Assembly (NCBI RefSeq): GCF_032854445.1
Contig: NC_088298.1
Span: 4,894,160 to 4,958,159, forward strand
DNA length: 64,000 nt
Origin: Liolophura sinensis
Lineage: Eukaryota > Mollusca > Polyplacophora > Chitonida > Chitonidae
Direction of reading: 5' to 3'
The translations under genes were made by a program, and so were the position numbers. The notes below the pieces were generated by a model that saw only the letters and a list, made by a program, of their open reading frames with translations, was not told the origin of the DNA and did no database searches. Of this stretch, positions 47,640 to 59,228 are shown in pieces (positions within the stretch are counted from its first letter, which is position 1; every line of letters starts with the position of its first letter).

Positions 47640-47990
47640 TACAGTGACAAAGGACTTTAGCTGTGGGTGAGAGATATACAGAGGTTCAGCTGGACAGTCA
47701 ACGTGACTTCACGGCGGCAGCATGGATGAGTGCGCTACAGCGAACATCCAAAGCTACCCTCGCACCTTCGTATCCAACGGTTGCGCTGACTAGCTAAGCA
47801 CTCTTACACCTACATACAGAATTATGTAAGAAAACATTAGAAATCACACAAATACATATATGTATATACCTTATATACTTTAACATGTTAATGTCTCACA
47901 TAGGCGACTAGCTACGAGCTGTGGCGACTGTGAAACTATGCATGCGTCTGTGGTCGATTTACGGAGATTCCCACATAGACGCTGGAATTG
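47640..47990 (+). repeat. Three-copy dispersed repeat, copy 2
   Basis: Same order of blocks as 46325-46650, plus about 25 bp (ACACCTACATACAGAATTAT) in the middle that copy 1 lacks. The copies are near 85-90 percent alike by eye. Confidence 0.65.
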
Positions 47991-48191
47991 TGAAACCAAC
48001 TCTGAGGGCCGTCCTTTGTCCACCGAAAGATACAAGTTTAGTTTTTACAGCTGTGGTTAATTTTTTTTATGTAGGATCCACAGATTTTATGCCACCTTAT
48101 TCCGGCAATAGGTCTCTATGGATTGACCATTGTTGATTAGAACAGCCTAAATCCCTGAAACACATCTTATTGCCTTGGCGCAAATCCTTCC

Positions 48192-48352
48192 AGGGAATGG
48201 AGTCGCTATGTGAACTACGTTATGTATGTGAAATACGTTTGTACGTAATGACTGGGCAAGAGTCTGTATCAGGGAATGGAGTCGCCATGTGAACTAAGTT
48301 ATGTATGTGAAATACGTTTGTACGTAATGACTGGGCATGAGTCTGTATCAGG
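48192..48352. repeat. Tandem duplication, 79 bp, two copies
   Basis: AGGGAATGGAGTCGCTATGT at 48192 recurs at 48271 with only a few changes through GACTGGGCAAGAGTCTGTAT. It is a recent local duplication. Confidence 0.85.
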
Positions 48353-48775
48353 AAATCTGCTTCCCTTTTACATCTTTTCTGCAGATATACATTTGCCAAA
48401 AATTAGACATTTGCCTAATTGCCAAAAATTGTAACCATGCATCGAGTGGAAATATTGCTCGGTCGAGACGCATACAAGTTTACTTAGTACACGCATATTT
48501 GTCTTACAAACAAACGAGATGTGAGAATTGGAATTCGACACTCAATTACATGAGAAACGATTACGCGTTGAGGATACAGCCACTTGTACATATATGTATA
48601 CATTCATTTAAGTTTCTTTCGAATTTGTTGTTGTTGCTGTATCTTGTTAATTTTAAGGCTTCGTAAGGTACCAAATACTAAAAAAAATATTCTGTTAATT
48701 TTAACAGAAAGTCTGTTGTCTGAGTGATACTAAAATATATTCTGCCATTGCAGCACGTTGTTGTGTTAAATACAA
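48353..48775. other. Intergenic, no gene supported
   Basis: The 109-codon + strand frame here is AT-driven and has no ATG-anchored or splice support. TTTTAACAGAAAGTCTGTTG at 48697 also occurs near 9779, so this is another dispersed word. Confidence 0.4.
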
Positions 48776-48985
48776 GACACAAGACACGAGTTCAAACCCT
48801 GCCTTGGAAAGAGAATTTGTACATTTCCTGATTCCATGGACGTTTTTGCAGTTTCACGTTGGTTGATGACCACTTGTCTCACACCAATATAGTACGCACA
48901 TTCGTACGTCACTTGTCTCAAAGTTCGTCAGTAACTTAGTAAACATAATCTTGAATCGTGCCTTAAGCAATAATCAAATAAATTA
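48776..48985 (+). repeat. SINE family C copy
   Basis: ACACGAGTTCAAACCCTGCC contains a box B match. It is followed by TTGGAAAGAGAATTTGTACA, TTTCACGTTGGTTGATGACC and a tail ATAATCAAATAAATT. It shares order with 50196-50560. Confidence 0.6.
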
Positions 48986-49019
48986 ACATATACATGTACA
49001 TTGTACAGTGTAAAAACTG

Positions 49020-49889
49020 CTAACGTTTAACATGTTTAAGATATGTTTATTTCCTATATGTGTTTGTTTCCTAAATACATGGATAAATGTATGCAGTATT
49101 TTGCAAATACTTACATTTATAGTATAAATGCATTGATATATGTTGTAAATTGGATGGGTTTATGGCATAAAGTGAGTGATTTAATGTTTCAGTGCACAGG
49201 CTCAACATTATAAAGCTGCCTAAAGCACGTTTATTATCTGTTGCAAGGAGATGTTACATCTGGCTTTTTTTTAGTGTATTAGTTATCTCCTTGTATAATG
49301 CTGCATCACTGGAATGTCATACTGGGGTCACCAGACACGCCTCACCGTGACGGTACATTACTTATCGAATAAAATAACAGCAGAACCCGCCTTGGATTTG
49401 AAGTCCGATATTTCGAATAAGAGGCAGTCGCCTAAATGCAACACGACCCTCTCACTGCGGTCGAAGTTGTTTCCCTCATAATCTGTACTAAAGTGTCAAG
49501 GTTTTTCTTTTAATTCATCGTTTGTTGCAGAGGATCTAGATATTTACGATGTTACCATGACAACGTAAAACACAGGTGCGAATCTGGTATTACTGCGAGC
49601 AAATGAATTCCCAGAGCTCAGCACATAAGAATAAAGTTTGCCAGCGGGGTCGGCGTCTTTCACGATACAGAGCTTCATCAGTGCGCGTGCAATCTCCAGG
49701 CCATGTATGTGAGCGCAGCTCGCGTACCCCTTACAGAGTACTCGTTCACTGTCAACATCAGACCAGCTTGGAGCATGTGAGACGCATGTGGGCATGTTGT
49801 TTAAACTTAGCCTCATCACTTGTCCCGTCTCTCGGACTGACACCACTTCCTGCCTCATCACCTTGACACCAGTGACCTCGGCGATGTTT
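49020..49889. other. Intergenic; long minus ORF not accepted
   Basis: A minus frame of 142 codons spans 49544-49972. Its first 28 codons lie in a dispersed repeat (see 49890-49970), and I recognise nothing in the rest. A remote gene fragment cannot be excluded. Confidence 0.35.
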
Positions 49890-49970
49890 AAAATTTCTGT
49901 ACAAAATTTATAAGTGGTGGTAGCGATGTAAAGCGAAAGATTGAGAGCGACGTATGCGCTGTAAGGAGTC
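49890..49970 (-). repeat. Dispersed 80-bp segment shared with 13970-14050
   Basis: On the minus strand CTCCTTACAGCGC, TTTCGCTTTACATC and AATTTTGTACAGAAAT match CTCCTTACAGCGC, CTTCGTTTTACATC and AATTTTGTACAGATAT at 13970-14050, also minus. Confidence 0.6.
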
Positions 49971-50021
49971 AATTTTTAATGCCTTCGCAAGGCACCAGAG
50001 TTGCAACTCAAATTGTTGTTA

Positions 50022-50195
50022 GCTTAACTCAGTGAGTAAGATGTTCCAATCGTAATCTAGAGGCACAATCCAGGTTCATTCCTGGCCTTGGAATTTATTT
50101 ATTTATTTATTTGATTGATGTTTCCCCGGCCTTGGAAAGGAATTCAGTTAGGTCAGTTCTTAAATGACTTCTCAGAGTACCAGAATCACAACTTG
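50022..50195 (+). repeat. SINE C head interrupted by a SINE B tail
   Basis: AACTCAGTGAGTAAGATGTT to GGTTCATTCCTGGCCTTGGA is a SINE C head. TTTATTTATTTATTTGATTG at 50096-50125 is a SINE B tail end, after which CCTTGGAAAGGAATTCAGTT resumes SINE C. Confidence 0.55.
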
Positions 50196-50560
50196 AAGTG
50201 AATTCATTGAGTACGATGTTCCTGTCCTAATCTGGAGACGCACGAGCTGAAGGTTCAATCCCGACCAGGGGAAGGAAGTTTTTTCACATTTCCCGCTCTC
50301 TTTGTTCATATAAGCCAGCCGACAACTCTCTCATATGGACAATGGTGTAGTTTTACTTTCGTTGATGATCACACCCATATTGTGTGCATATCTGCACGTC
50401 ACATGTGGCTTCTGTAACGTCTCAGAGGTCGGTGGTTTATCCCGGTGCCTTCGGTTTCCTCCACAGATGTATAAAATTGACCGTTTTCGTGTATATAAGT
50501 AGAAAACCCGAGAATGACATTAAACAAGAATTAGTGAATCAATACAGTTGGTTCAACATG
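50196..50560 (+). repeat. SINE family C, fullest copy
   Basis: A perfect box B (GGTTCAATCC, 50252-50261) sits in a tRNA-like head. The body is TTTTTTCACATTTCCCGCTC, TCGTTGATGATCACACCCAT and TCGGTTTCCTCCACAGATGT, and the end is GACATTAAACAAGAATTAG. Confidence 0.65.
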
Positions 50561-50599
50561 ATGACGACACAACATTTTGAGTTTTTCTAGACCAGTGAC

Positions 50600-50720
50600 A
50601 CGCAGCAACCCGCGGATGGTCGAGGGTTTACCCAAGGCTCTGCGGGGTTTCTTTACACTGCAATACTGACCGCCCTTGTACAAGTAAAATATTCTTGAGT
50701 ACGGCGTAAAACACTGACAA
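50600..50720 (+). repeat. SINE family B 3' fragment
   Basis: CCGCGGATGGTCGAGGGTTT, then GGGGTTTCTTTACACTGCAA, then AATATTCTTGAGTACGGCGT and AAAACACTGACAA. Confidence 0.65.
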
Positions 50721-50987
50721 CAGCGGTGGCCAGCGTTGTAGTGTGAAGAAACTCCGCTTTATCTCTTTAACCTAATTTCCATACATTATATTTACATTTC
50801 CCCGCATTTTCTCCATGAGGCGCGCATATATGCATGTCAAATGCGGGAAAGTTCATCTATAAGTTGCCAAACGTCGGTGGTTTACGCAGTGCCAAAAATT
50901 GCAGTTGTTGAATCCCGAACCGAACGAATAAATTTCAATATAAAATGAATGAAGTGGGCACAAAAATTAGATGGTCAGGAGTTTGAA

Positions 50988-53270
50988 TGTATGTATGTCC
51001 ACTCGTGCGTCCTGTATGTCCATATATGCGTCAAGTATGTCCACACGTGGGTCAAGTACGTTCACACGTGCGTCATGTATGTCCACTCGTGCGTCATGTA
51101 TGTCCACACATGCGTCAAGTATGTCCACACGTGGGTCAAGTACGTTCACACGTGCGTCATGTATGTCCACTCGTGCGTCATGTATGTCCATATATGCGTC
51201 AAGTATGTCCACACGTGGGTCAAGTACGTTCACACGTGCGTCATGTATGTCCACTCGTGCGTCATGTATGTCCACACATGCGTCAAGTATGTCCACACGT
51301 GCGTCAAGTATGTTCACAAGTGCGTCATGTATGTCCACTCGTGCGTCATGTATATCCACACATGCGTCAAGTATGTCCATACATGCGTCAAGTATGTCCA
51401 CACGTGTCAAGTATGTTCACATGTACGCCATGTATATCAATAAGTCCATATGTACGCCATGTATGTCCACATGTACGCCATGTATGTCCATATGTACGCC
51501 AGGTATGTCCACACGTGCGCCATGTATGTCCACACGTGCGTCATGCATGTCCACACGTGCGTCCTGTATGTTCACACGGGCATTATACACATGTCTACAC
51601 ATGCGTCGTATAGTTCCACACGTGCGTCAAGTATGTCCACACGTGCGTCATGTATGTCTACACGTGCGGTCCATATGTACGCCATGTATGTTCATATATA
51701 CGCCAGGTATGTCCATATGTACGCCAGGTATGTCCACACGTGCGTCATGTATGTCCACTTGTGCGCCATGTATGTCTACATGTACGCCATGTATATCAAT
51801 AAGTCCATATGTACGCCATGTATGTTCATATGTACGCCAGGTATGTCCATATGTACGCCAGGTATGTCCACACGTGCGTCATGTATGTTCACATGTACGC
51901 CAGGTATGTCCACACGTGCGTCATGTATGTCCATATGTACGCCATGTATACCCACTCGTGCGTCATGTATGTTCACACGTACGCCTTGTATATCAATAAG
52001 TCCATATATACGCCATGTATGTCCATATGTACGCCAGGTATGTCCATACGTGCGCCATGTATGTCCACACGTGCGTCATGTATGTCCACTCGTGCTTCAT
52101 GTATGTTCACATGTACGCCATGTATATCCAATCGTGCCTCATGTATGTTCACACGTACACCTTGTATATTAATAAGTCTATATGTACGTCATGTATGTCC
52201 ATATGTACTCCAGGTATTTCCACACGTGCGTCATGTATATCCATACGTGCGTCATGTATGTTCACATGTACGCCATGTATATCAACAAGTCCATATGTAC
52301 GCCAGGTATTTCCACACGTGCGTCATGTATATCCATACGTGCGTCATGTATGTTCACATGTACGCCATGTATATCAATAAGTCCATATGTACGCCATGTA
52401 TGTCCACACGTGTGTCATGTATGTCCACATGTGCGTCATGTATGTCCACACGTGCGCCATGTATGTCCACTCGTGCGCCATATATGTCCATATGTACGCC
52501 AGGTATATCCACACGTGCGCCATGTATGTCCATATGTGCGTCATGTATGTCCACTCGTGCGTCATGTATGTTCACATGTACGCCATGTATACCCACTCGT
52601 GCGTCATGTATGTTCACATGTACGCCTTGTATATCAATAAGTCCATATGTGCGCCATGTATGTTCATATGTACGTCATGTATGTCCACACGGGCGCCATG
52701 TAAGTCCATGTGTACGCCAGATATTTCCACAGGTGCGCCATGTATGTCCACACGTGCGTCATGTATGTTTACATATACGCCATGTATATCAATAACTTTA
52801 TATGTACGCCATATATGCCCACGTGTGCGCCAAGAATATCCACACGTACAACATGTACGTCCATAGGTGCGTCATGTATGTTCACATGTACGCCATGTTT
52901 ATCAATAAGTCCATATGTACGCCACGTATGTCCATATTTACGCCAGGTATGTCCATATGTACGCCAGGTATGTCCACACGTGCGCCATGTATGTCCATAT
53001 GTGCGTCATGTATGTCAACACGTGCGCCATGTATATCCACACGAGCGTCATGTATGTCAACGCGTGCGTCATGCATGTCTACACATGCGTCGGGTATGTC
53101 CACACGTGCGTCATGTATGTCCACACGTGCGTCATGTATGTCTACACATGTACGCCATGTATATCCACTCGTGCGTCATGTATGTCCACACGTACGCCAT
53201 GTATATCAATAAGTCCATATGTACGCCATGTCGCCCACATGTACGCCATGTATGTCCACATGCACGCCAG
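50988..53270. repeat. 21-bp satellite rich in E-box-like hexamers
   Basis: More than 100 copies of GTATGTCCACACGTGCGTCAT, cut here to GTATGTCCACACGTGCGTCA for length (21 bp in total). Variants have CATATGTACGCC or CACATGTACGCC in place of CACACGTGCGTC. In the 3' two thirds a longer block beginning TATATCAATAAGTCCATATG recurs every few hundred bp, showing second-level repetition. The unit lacks stops in all three plus frames, giving overlapping frames of 342, 328 and 240 codons (MSTRASC, MYVHTCV, VCPHVRH). These are not genes. Confidence 0.9.
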
Positions 53271-53289
53271 GCAGAGCCCGGCCAACGTA

Positions 53290-54240
53290 TGAACTGACAT
53301 GGTGGAAGCGGTACTGGAAATTTCCTTGTATTTTCTCAGTAGATTTGAATACTTCTCTTTGCATGACTCCTAATTTTTTTTTATTGTGTATACATTCTTA
53401 GTTTTTTGGTGGTTTGTTTGGAACGTTGTTTTGGAAATTGACCTTGCGATTGTTGACCCGGAACGTCGACTATGGTTGACCGCTGCTGTATAATTCTCTG
53501 TTGGACGTTTAGATGGTAAAAGTCATTACCATAAACATCCTCCACATCATAATCATCAGCATTAGCCTGGATAGTTAGAATAAAACCCTATCTGAGCTAA
53601 ACTGACTAGAGGCCAAATTTCCATTTGATAACTATCACAGTCGGTAGTGCTCCGGTTTTACTCTCTCTACCCTGTAATATTTTTTATATATTTTTTCCAT
53701 CCTCAGAGTGTGTGTATTGCAGATATCCCCGTACCTGCATTGTTGTAGCAAGTGTTTGGCAGACTGTACGATGAAAAAAAAGATACAAGAAAAGAAGAGA
53801 TTTAGTAGAAAAAAAAAGAAGTTAAGAAAAGGTTCATCATCGGAGACAGTCGTGTTATGAAGGTCACCAAATGCCCGACGGATAGCGACTTGCATAATGA
53901 AATGTTGGCCTGTACAACTATAGATCTAAACATAACAGTCTTCTTACGTGCACAGTACATGCACTTCGTTTGAACCTAGAATTGTACCCGTGGTAACCCT
54001 ACGTTAATCGTCTACTGTAGGTCTCCGGGACAGCGTTGAAGTGTAATGACTATCCAATGACCAATCTTTTCTTTTATACAGCGAAATGGAAAATCAAAGA
54101 ACCAAGCTCCCCCCCCCCCCCCCCCCCCCAACTTTTGTGTCTTTTTTTTTTTTAGTTCTCTTGACATTGTACTCATGATGACTGAATAAAAGATAACATG
54201 CCTGGATGAACGATGTGACAGAATCAGTCGGTGAATGGTA
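53290..54240. other. Intergenic, no gene seen
   Basis: AT-rich, with a poly-C run of about 20 at 54110-54130 followed by a T run. No exon is recognised. Confidence 0.4.
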
Positions 54241-54473
54241 AGCGGCGGCACGAAAGACAGCCTCGGTCGTTGCGTGTCAGATGTGCATTAGCAGCCGAAA
54301 TTACGGGAGATCCCGGCGTGCAATAGTGTCATGTCGTCTGCTACAGGATTCCGCCAAGTGGCCGTCACTAAGGACAAATCTTTTGAAGAGGAACTGTAGT
54401 CTATTGAACCCCAGAGCGAAGGTGATCTCGAAGATATAACGAAGGACATCGTAGACGAATCGATTTTCGATAC

Positions 54474-54827
54474 TTACCAGATGCATCTCGTGAGTGTGAA
54501 CGGATGATGGGGTGCATGATAATGGCAGAAACCCATCAGGTGTTGAGCCATCAGACGCTGAGAGATAACTCGACGGCAATTAAAAGTTCTCGATTCAATT
54601 GTACTTGATCGATTGCCCCGGCGATTGTCATTTTCATCTCGCGGCCCTGAATCTGGTCCATCACGGCACAATGCTTTGCTCTCGAATGTGTAGCATGATT
54701 CTACAAAACTCACGATCTCTATTAATCGACAATGCACAAGGCCATCATCAGATAATTTATTGATCTGCCAGTAGGCAGATAGAAAACGACAATTGTTACC
54801 CTTTTCTATTAGATCCAAGACATACAC
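54474..54827 (-). other. Possible minus-strand exon ending in a strong splice donor
   Basis: A 117-codon minus frame ends exactly at CATCTG|GTAAGTATCG (donor at about 54474-54480), an excellent donor. The peptide (MYVLDLIEKGNNCRFLSAYW...) is not recognised, so the segment may be a 5' UTR or non-coding exon. On the + strand, EGDLEDITKDIVDESIFDTY (about 54415-54475) also reads well and ends CATCTC|GTGAGT. Which strand, if either, is used is unclear. Confidence 0.25.
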
Positions 54828-55104
54828 TGGAATGATAATTTAACTGAGAAGCTATTCAAAAATCATCCATACTCTCGTCTGGGAATACTTGTCGGTCAAA
54901 GGTAAAAAGGGTGTTTGAAAACAAAACGGAAGTCCTTGTAATTTTTGTTGCATCGTATTCAGGAATATCTGAATTAAACAAGTCATAGACTGGAAGAATT
55001 ATGTAACGGAAATCAGAAACTAGTTATTTTCACGTTCTGCAACGGATAAGAATCCAACATTTTCTGAAGTTTTTAAATACCGGTAACGGACTTTATGACG
55101 CAAA

Positions 55105-55320
55105 GTTCAAGTCAACCGAGCTCCTGCTTGGTTTGCAAAGGCTTGCATTTCGAAACCTCAGAAATGGTTCAAGCCCGGTTTTGGATTTCAGTGCTCAATG
55201 AATATCGGTGACACTCGTGTGGCCGTTTGCGTAATCTAACGCTGGTTAAAAACCATTGCTCTTCCTCATTATATATGGTGTGTATATCTGCACGTTACCC
55301 GTGGAAAAAATAAATACTTG
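55105..55320 (+). repeat. SINE family C copy, diverged
   Basis: ATGGTTCAAGCCCGGTTTTG contains a box B match, followed by TCAGTGCTCAATGAATATCG, TATGGTGTGTATATCTGCAC and GTTACCCGTGG, as in the 50196 copy. Confidence 0.5.
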
Positions 55321-55385
55321 AAAAAGGAGAAGCTGCTCAGCTTCCTTACTTGCATGCGACCTCGAACAATCAACGTTTCGTTGCG

Positions 55386-55715
55386 TCGTTTTGTGTACGA
55401 CGAATGACGAGTCCATTTCTGATGGTTCCTTGCCTCGTCACTTGTAATTTTGTGTATGGCGAATCAGGAATCCATTTCCTGATGATTCCTTGCCTCGTCA
55501 CTTGTCATTTTGTGTGCGACAAATAATGAGGCCATTTCTGATGGTTTGTTGCCTCGTCACTTGTCATTTTGTGTGCGACGAATCACGAGTCCATTGTTGA
55601 TGGTTGGTTGCCTCGTCACTTGTTTTTTTTTGTGTGCGGCGAATCAGGAATCCATTTCTGATGGTTCCTTGTCTGGCCAGTTATCATTTTGTGTGCGACG
55701 AATCACGAAGTATCA
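55386..55715. repeat. 59-bp tandem array, about six copies
   Basis: CATTTTGTGTGCGACGAATC plus ACGAGTCCATTTCTGATGGT and TCCTTGCCTCGTCACTTGT recurs at about 55447, 55506, 55565, 55625 and 55684. Confidence 0.85.
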
Positions 55716-55726
55716 CAAGTACCTTC

Positions 55727-56700
55727 TGATTTATTGATTTGATTGGTGTTTTGGGCTGTACTCAACAAGCGCCTTGTGATTTATCTATTTGACTGAGTGA
55801 GTGAGTGAGTGCATGGGGTTTAACGCCATATTTAACAATTTTTCAGTTATATGACGACGAAGGAGTGCATGTGATGTCCCTCTTTGTTGCAGAACGAATT
55901 TCCACCGCCTTTTTATCTAGTGCTGCTTCGCTGAGATGACTTACAGAAGGCAAGTCAGCCGCCCACCCGAGTCATTATACCGATACGGGTCATCCAGCCG
56001 TTGCACTATTATCTTAATGCTGAACGCCAAGCGAGGAAGCTACAACTTTCTATTTTAAGGCCTTAGGTGTGACATGATTAAGCTTGAATCTACTGCCTCC
56101 CGAAGCGAACACTCTACCAACTATGCTAGTGGAGCCGGTTGTTTATTTATCTGAATGGTATTTTACGCTGTACTCAGCAAGCACCATGTGATTTATTTAT
56201 TTATTTGAACGGTATTTTACGCTGTACTCAGCCATCACCATGTGATTTATTTATTTGACTGATGATTTGCACCGTGCTCAATAAGTACCTGGTGATTTAT
56301 TTATTTGAATGGTATTTTGCGATGTTCTCAACAAGTACCTTGTGATTTATTTATTTATTTGCATGTTTTACGCTGTTCTCAACAAGTACCTTGTGATTTA
56401 TTTATCTGAATGGTATTTTCGCTGTACTCAGCAAGCACCATGTGATTTATTTATTTATTTGCATGGTTTACGCTGTACTCAGCAAGCACCATGTGATTTA
56501 TTTATTTGACTGATGATTTGCACCGTGCTATAGAAGTACCTTGTGATTTATTTATTTATTTGCATGTTTTACGCTGTACTCAGCAAGCACCATGTGATTT
56601 ATTTATTTATTTGCATGGTTTACGCTGTACTCAGCAAGCACCATGTGATTTATTTATTTGAATGATGTTTTACGCTGTACTCAGTAAGTACCTTGTGATA
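55727..56700 (-). repeat. Tandem array of SINE B tails, interrupted by SINE A
   Basis: About 11 units of GTGATTTATTTATTTGAATG plus GTATTTTACGCTGTACTCAG and CAAGCACCAT, 47-60 bp each. The unit is the 3' end of SINE family B in minus orientation. The array begins at 55727, is split by the SINE A copy at 55795-56140 and resumes at about 56145. Confidence 0.8.
55795..56140 (-). repeat. SINE family A copy nested in the SINE B-tail array
   Basis: The + strand reads GAGTGAGTGAGTGCATGGGG, TTTAACGCCATATTTAACAA, TTTTTCAGTTATATGACGAC, ..., CTGCTTCGCTGAGATGACTT, ..., CGAACACTCTACCAACTATG, i.e. tail to head of SINE A. It is nearly full length. Confidence 0.8.
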
Positions 56701-56704
56701 TGCC

Positions 56705-57000
56705 TTGTTTTCCTAGGCTCTGTCAGGTTTCCTTCACCCATAAGTAAAGTGATTGAGTTATTGAATAATTGGTGTTTTAACACCGCCCTTTGTCCATATA
56801 TCTGAGTAGTTTTGGGCGCGATGAAAATCACCAATGAAATGAAATTTATTTGTTTATTTATTTGATTTTTGGTTACGTGATACTGAAGCATATTTCTTTT
56901 CCACAACGGCGGCCAGCATTATAGTGCGAAGAAACGGGACAGATCCGGAGACTGAGAGGAAGCCAGACTTGAACTCATATCGACTGCAGAAATGAAAGAA
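56705..57000 (-). repeat. SINE fragments, mixed B and C
   Basis: CTCTGTCAGGTTTCCTTCAC at 56716 resembles B/C bodies in plus orientation. TTTATTTGTTTATTTATTTG at 56846, then GGCGGCCAGCATTATAGTGC and GAGGAAGCCAGACTTGAACT, is a SINE B in minus orientation. Confidence 0.55.
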
Positions 57001-57113
57001 GTAGCGCTGAACTTCAACGAACGTTGGACGTTGCCCACCCCTTCTTGTCACCCGGGCATTAAAAGTGGACGTATGTACCTTACCGCTGATCAGTTCAAAT
57101 ATGGTGCAAGATT

Positions 57114-57375
57114 TATTTACTTGATTGCTGTTTTACGCCGTAGTGAAGAAAATTTCATTAATATTAAGGCAGCTAGCTAGCATTATGATGGGAGGGAACC
57201 GGACTGAGTCCGGGGGAAACCTACGACCATCCACGGGTTGCTGCAAGGCCTTCCCGCGTACGACGGAGAGGAAGCTAGCATGAGCTGAACTTCACAGCAA
57301 TCGCACTGATTAGAGGCTCCTGGGTCATTGTGCCGCACTGGCAACCTAAACATCTTGGCCATGAAGTCCCCCCGT
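57114..57375 (-). repeat. SINE family B, full-length minus copy with target-site duplication
   Basis: The + strand shows TTGATTGCTGTTTTACGCCG, GGAACCGGACTGAGTCCGGG and GAGGAAGCTAGCATGAGCTG. On the minus strand the head has box A TGGCCAAGATG near 57350. The 9-bp direct repeat TGCAAGATT flanks it at 57105-57113 and 57376-57384. Confidence 0.8.
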
Positions 57376-57385
57376 TGCAAGATTA

Positions 57386-59146
57386 AACCAGGAATAAAGA
57401 CTCGAAATCACTTTGCTTTAGGGAGTACATAAACATACTGTAATCGTGGATCTCTATGTACAATTCCGGACAATATGCATACATAATATATAATATAGAT
57501 TCGTCCATTATGTACAATATTTATCATACATTCAACAGGATATTGAGCGCAAAGTCACGTGATGGTGGAGATACCAGCTCAACTATATATTATCACAAGA
57601 CATGCGGCCCAAAAAACTGTATGAAAAAGGGAGTTAACTGTATGAGTGGGCAACTACCAGCGTAAACAGAAATGTACAGCTTCTTCTTTTCATATGTCAA
57701 ATTATTTGCAAAAAAAGCCAAAAAAAACAAAAAAAAACAAAAAAAAAAAAAAAAACAAAAACAAAAAAACAAAGCTTAACATAATGTACTCACAAAATAA
57801 TGACTCTTTCGATAGTATAACAGTTTCAATGTGACGTGCATTATACGTCATTGCTTGTTTTCACTTCATTCTAATTATTCATTTGTGCGCGGAAGCAGAT
57901 GAAATTCCTCTCGATACACAAATGTATATAAGTCCGTTTCAATAATAAAACAGAAACAAAATCATACTGTTCGGTCTGCTCATGACATTCGGGTCACATT
58001 TAGTGAATGAGCCAACCAATGCTGCAAAGAATGACAACATAAAAACAAACCGCCAAAAAATAAAGGCAAACGTGACGAGGGCATTGAAGAGCCAATAGGA
58101 ATCCTGCCCTTCACATATGCAGCCATATTATTGGTCCAGCATGGTCAACATTAGCATAACACAATGTTGTAATGTATTTGAAATAAACCACCGTTAGATA
58201 AAGTAATCAACAAGCACGTATACCACCTGACAAATGTGACATTTTCATTGGATAGGAAATTACTTGTTTAAAGGTTTTTTTAATCATCTGCGCTATTAAA
58301 TACTATGCATTTATGTAAAACGATTGAGAGTATAAAAAATCTCGACTATCCCATTACAGATGAAATATGTAATTGCCAAACAAATTTCGCCAGCTGTTGA
58401 AAGTGACAAAAAAAATTGTAGACAGATCTATCACGTGACACGTTTGATTATCTCAATCTATTCAACAAACTGACCTTTCTCTTTTTTTCAACACACTGAT
58501 TTATCTCCCTTTTTCCAATACATCAGTTTATCTCCCTTTATCAACAAATCACAGAATTGGCACACATTTAACTGTTGACAACAGCGAACCACCGCTGGAA
58601 TGAAATTCGGAATACATAATCCAGTGGAAAACAACATGTTACGAGAGCTGACGCAACAATTCATATGTACAGGTACTTCTGAAAAACGTAACAATAATAT
58701 GCAGAGCCGTGGATGAACCAGTTCACCCTGAATGTGTTAAAAAGATATTTATTGATTTTTTGTTATTGTAGACCGACCACCTTTTTGTAAAGCTTTTTCT
58801 GAAACAAAACGAGGCTGTTAAGCACCAAATTCATTCATATCTGATTTTATATCTCGAGGTTGAAGAACAATTCTGGCTCCACAACGTGGTAACAACAAGA
58901 ACATCGTCATATTTTGCATCACAAATTTAACGCAACGGAATATCATGATTAAGGCGTAACAAAGTAGACGAGATTTTAAAAAAAATGAACTCGAAAGCGT
59001 TAGAGGAATAAGAAAAAATGTATTAAAAAAATACACATTTAAGAAAATTGGCCCTTGCGTAAAAAAGTTTTTTTAAAACACGTATCATAAAGAAAACACA
59101 AACAAAACGATTCACGACATGTAGGCATATATAGTACGGTTACATG
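57386..59146. other. Repeat-poor intergenic or untranslated sequence
   Basis: AT-rich with an A-rich tract at 57709-57770. Compared with the rest of the window it is strikingly free of SINEs. No exon is recognised; a long 3' UTR of a gene beyond the window is possible but unproven. Confidence 0.4.
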
Positions 59147-59228
59147 AAAATGTCTCCTCGCAAGAAAATGTTCCCTCAGAAGAAAATGTTCCCTCAGAAG
59201 AAAATGTTTCCTCGCAATAAAATGTCCC
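59147..59228. repeat. 18-bp short tandem repeat, about 4.5 copies
   Basis: AAGAAAATGTTCCCTCAG recurs with small changes (TCTCCTCGC, TTTCCTCGC). Confidence 0.8.

Noticed and set aside
49544-49972. 142-codon minus ORF as a gene
   Set aside because: It starts inside a dispersed repeat shared with 13970-14050 and the rest has no recognisable motif or splice structure.
50949-53297. ORFs up to 342 codons, Cys/His-rich 7-residue repeats
   Set aside because: The 21-bp unit has no stop codon in any plus frame, so openness carries no information.
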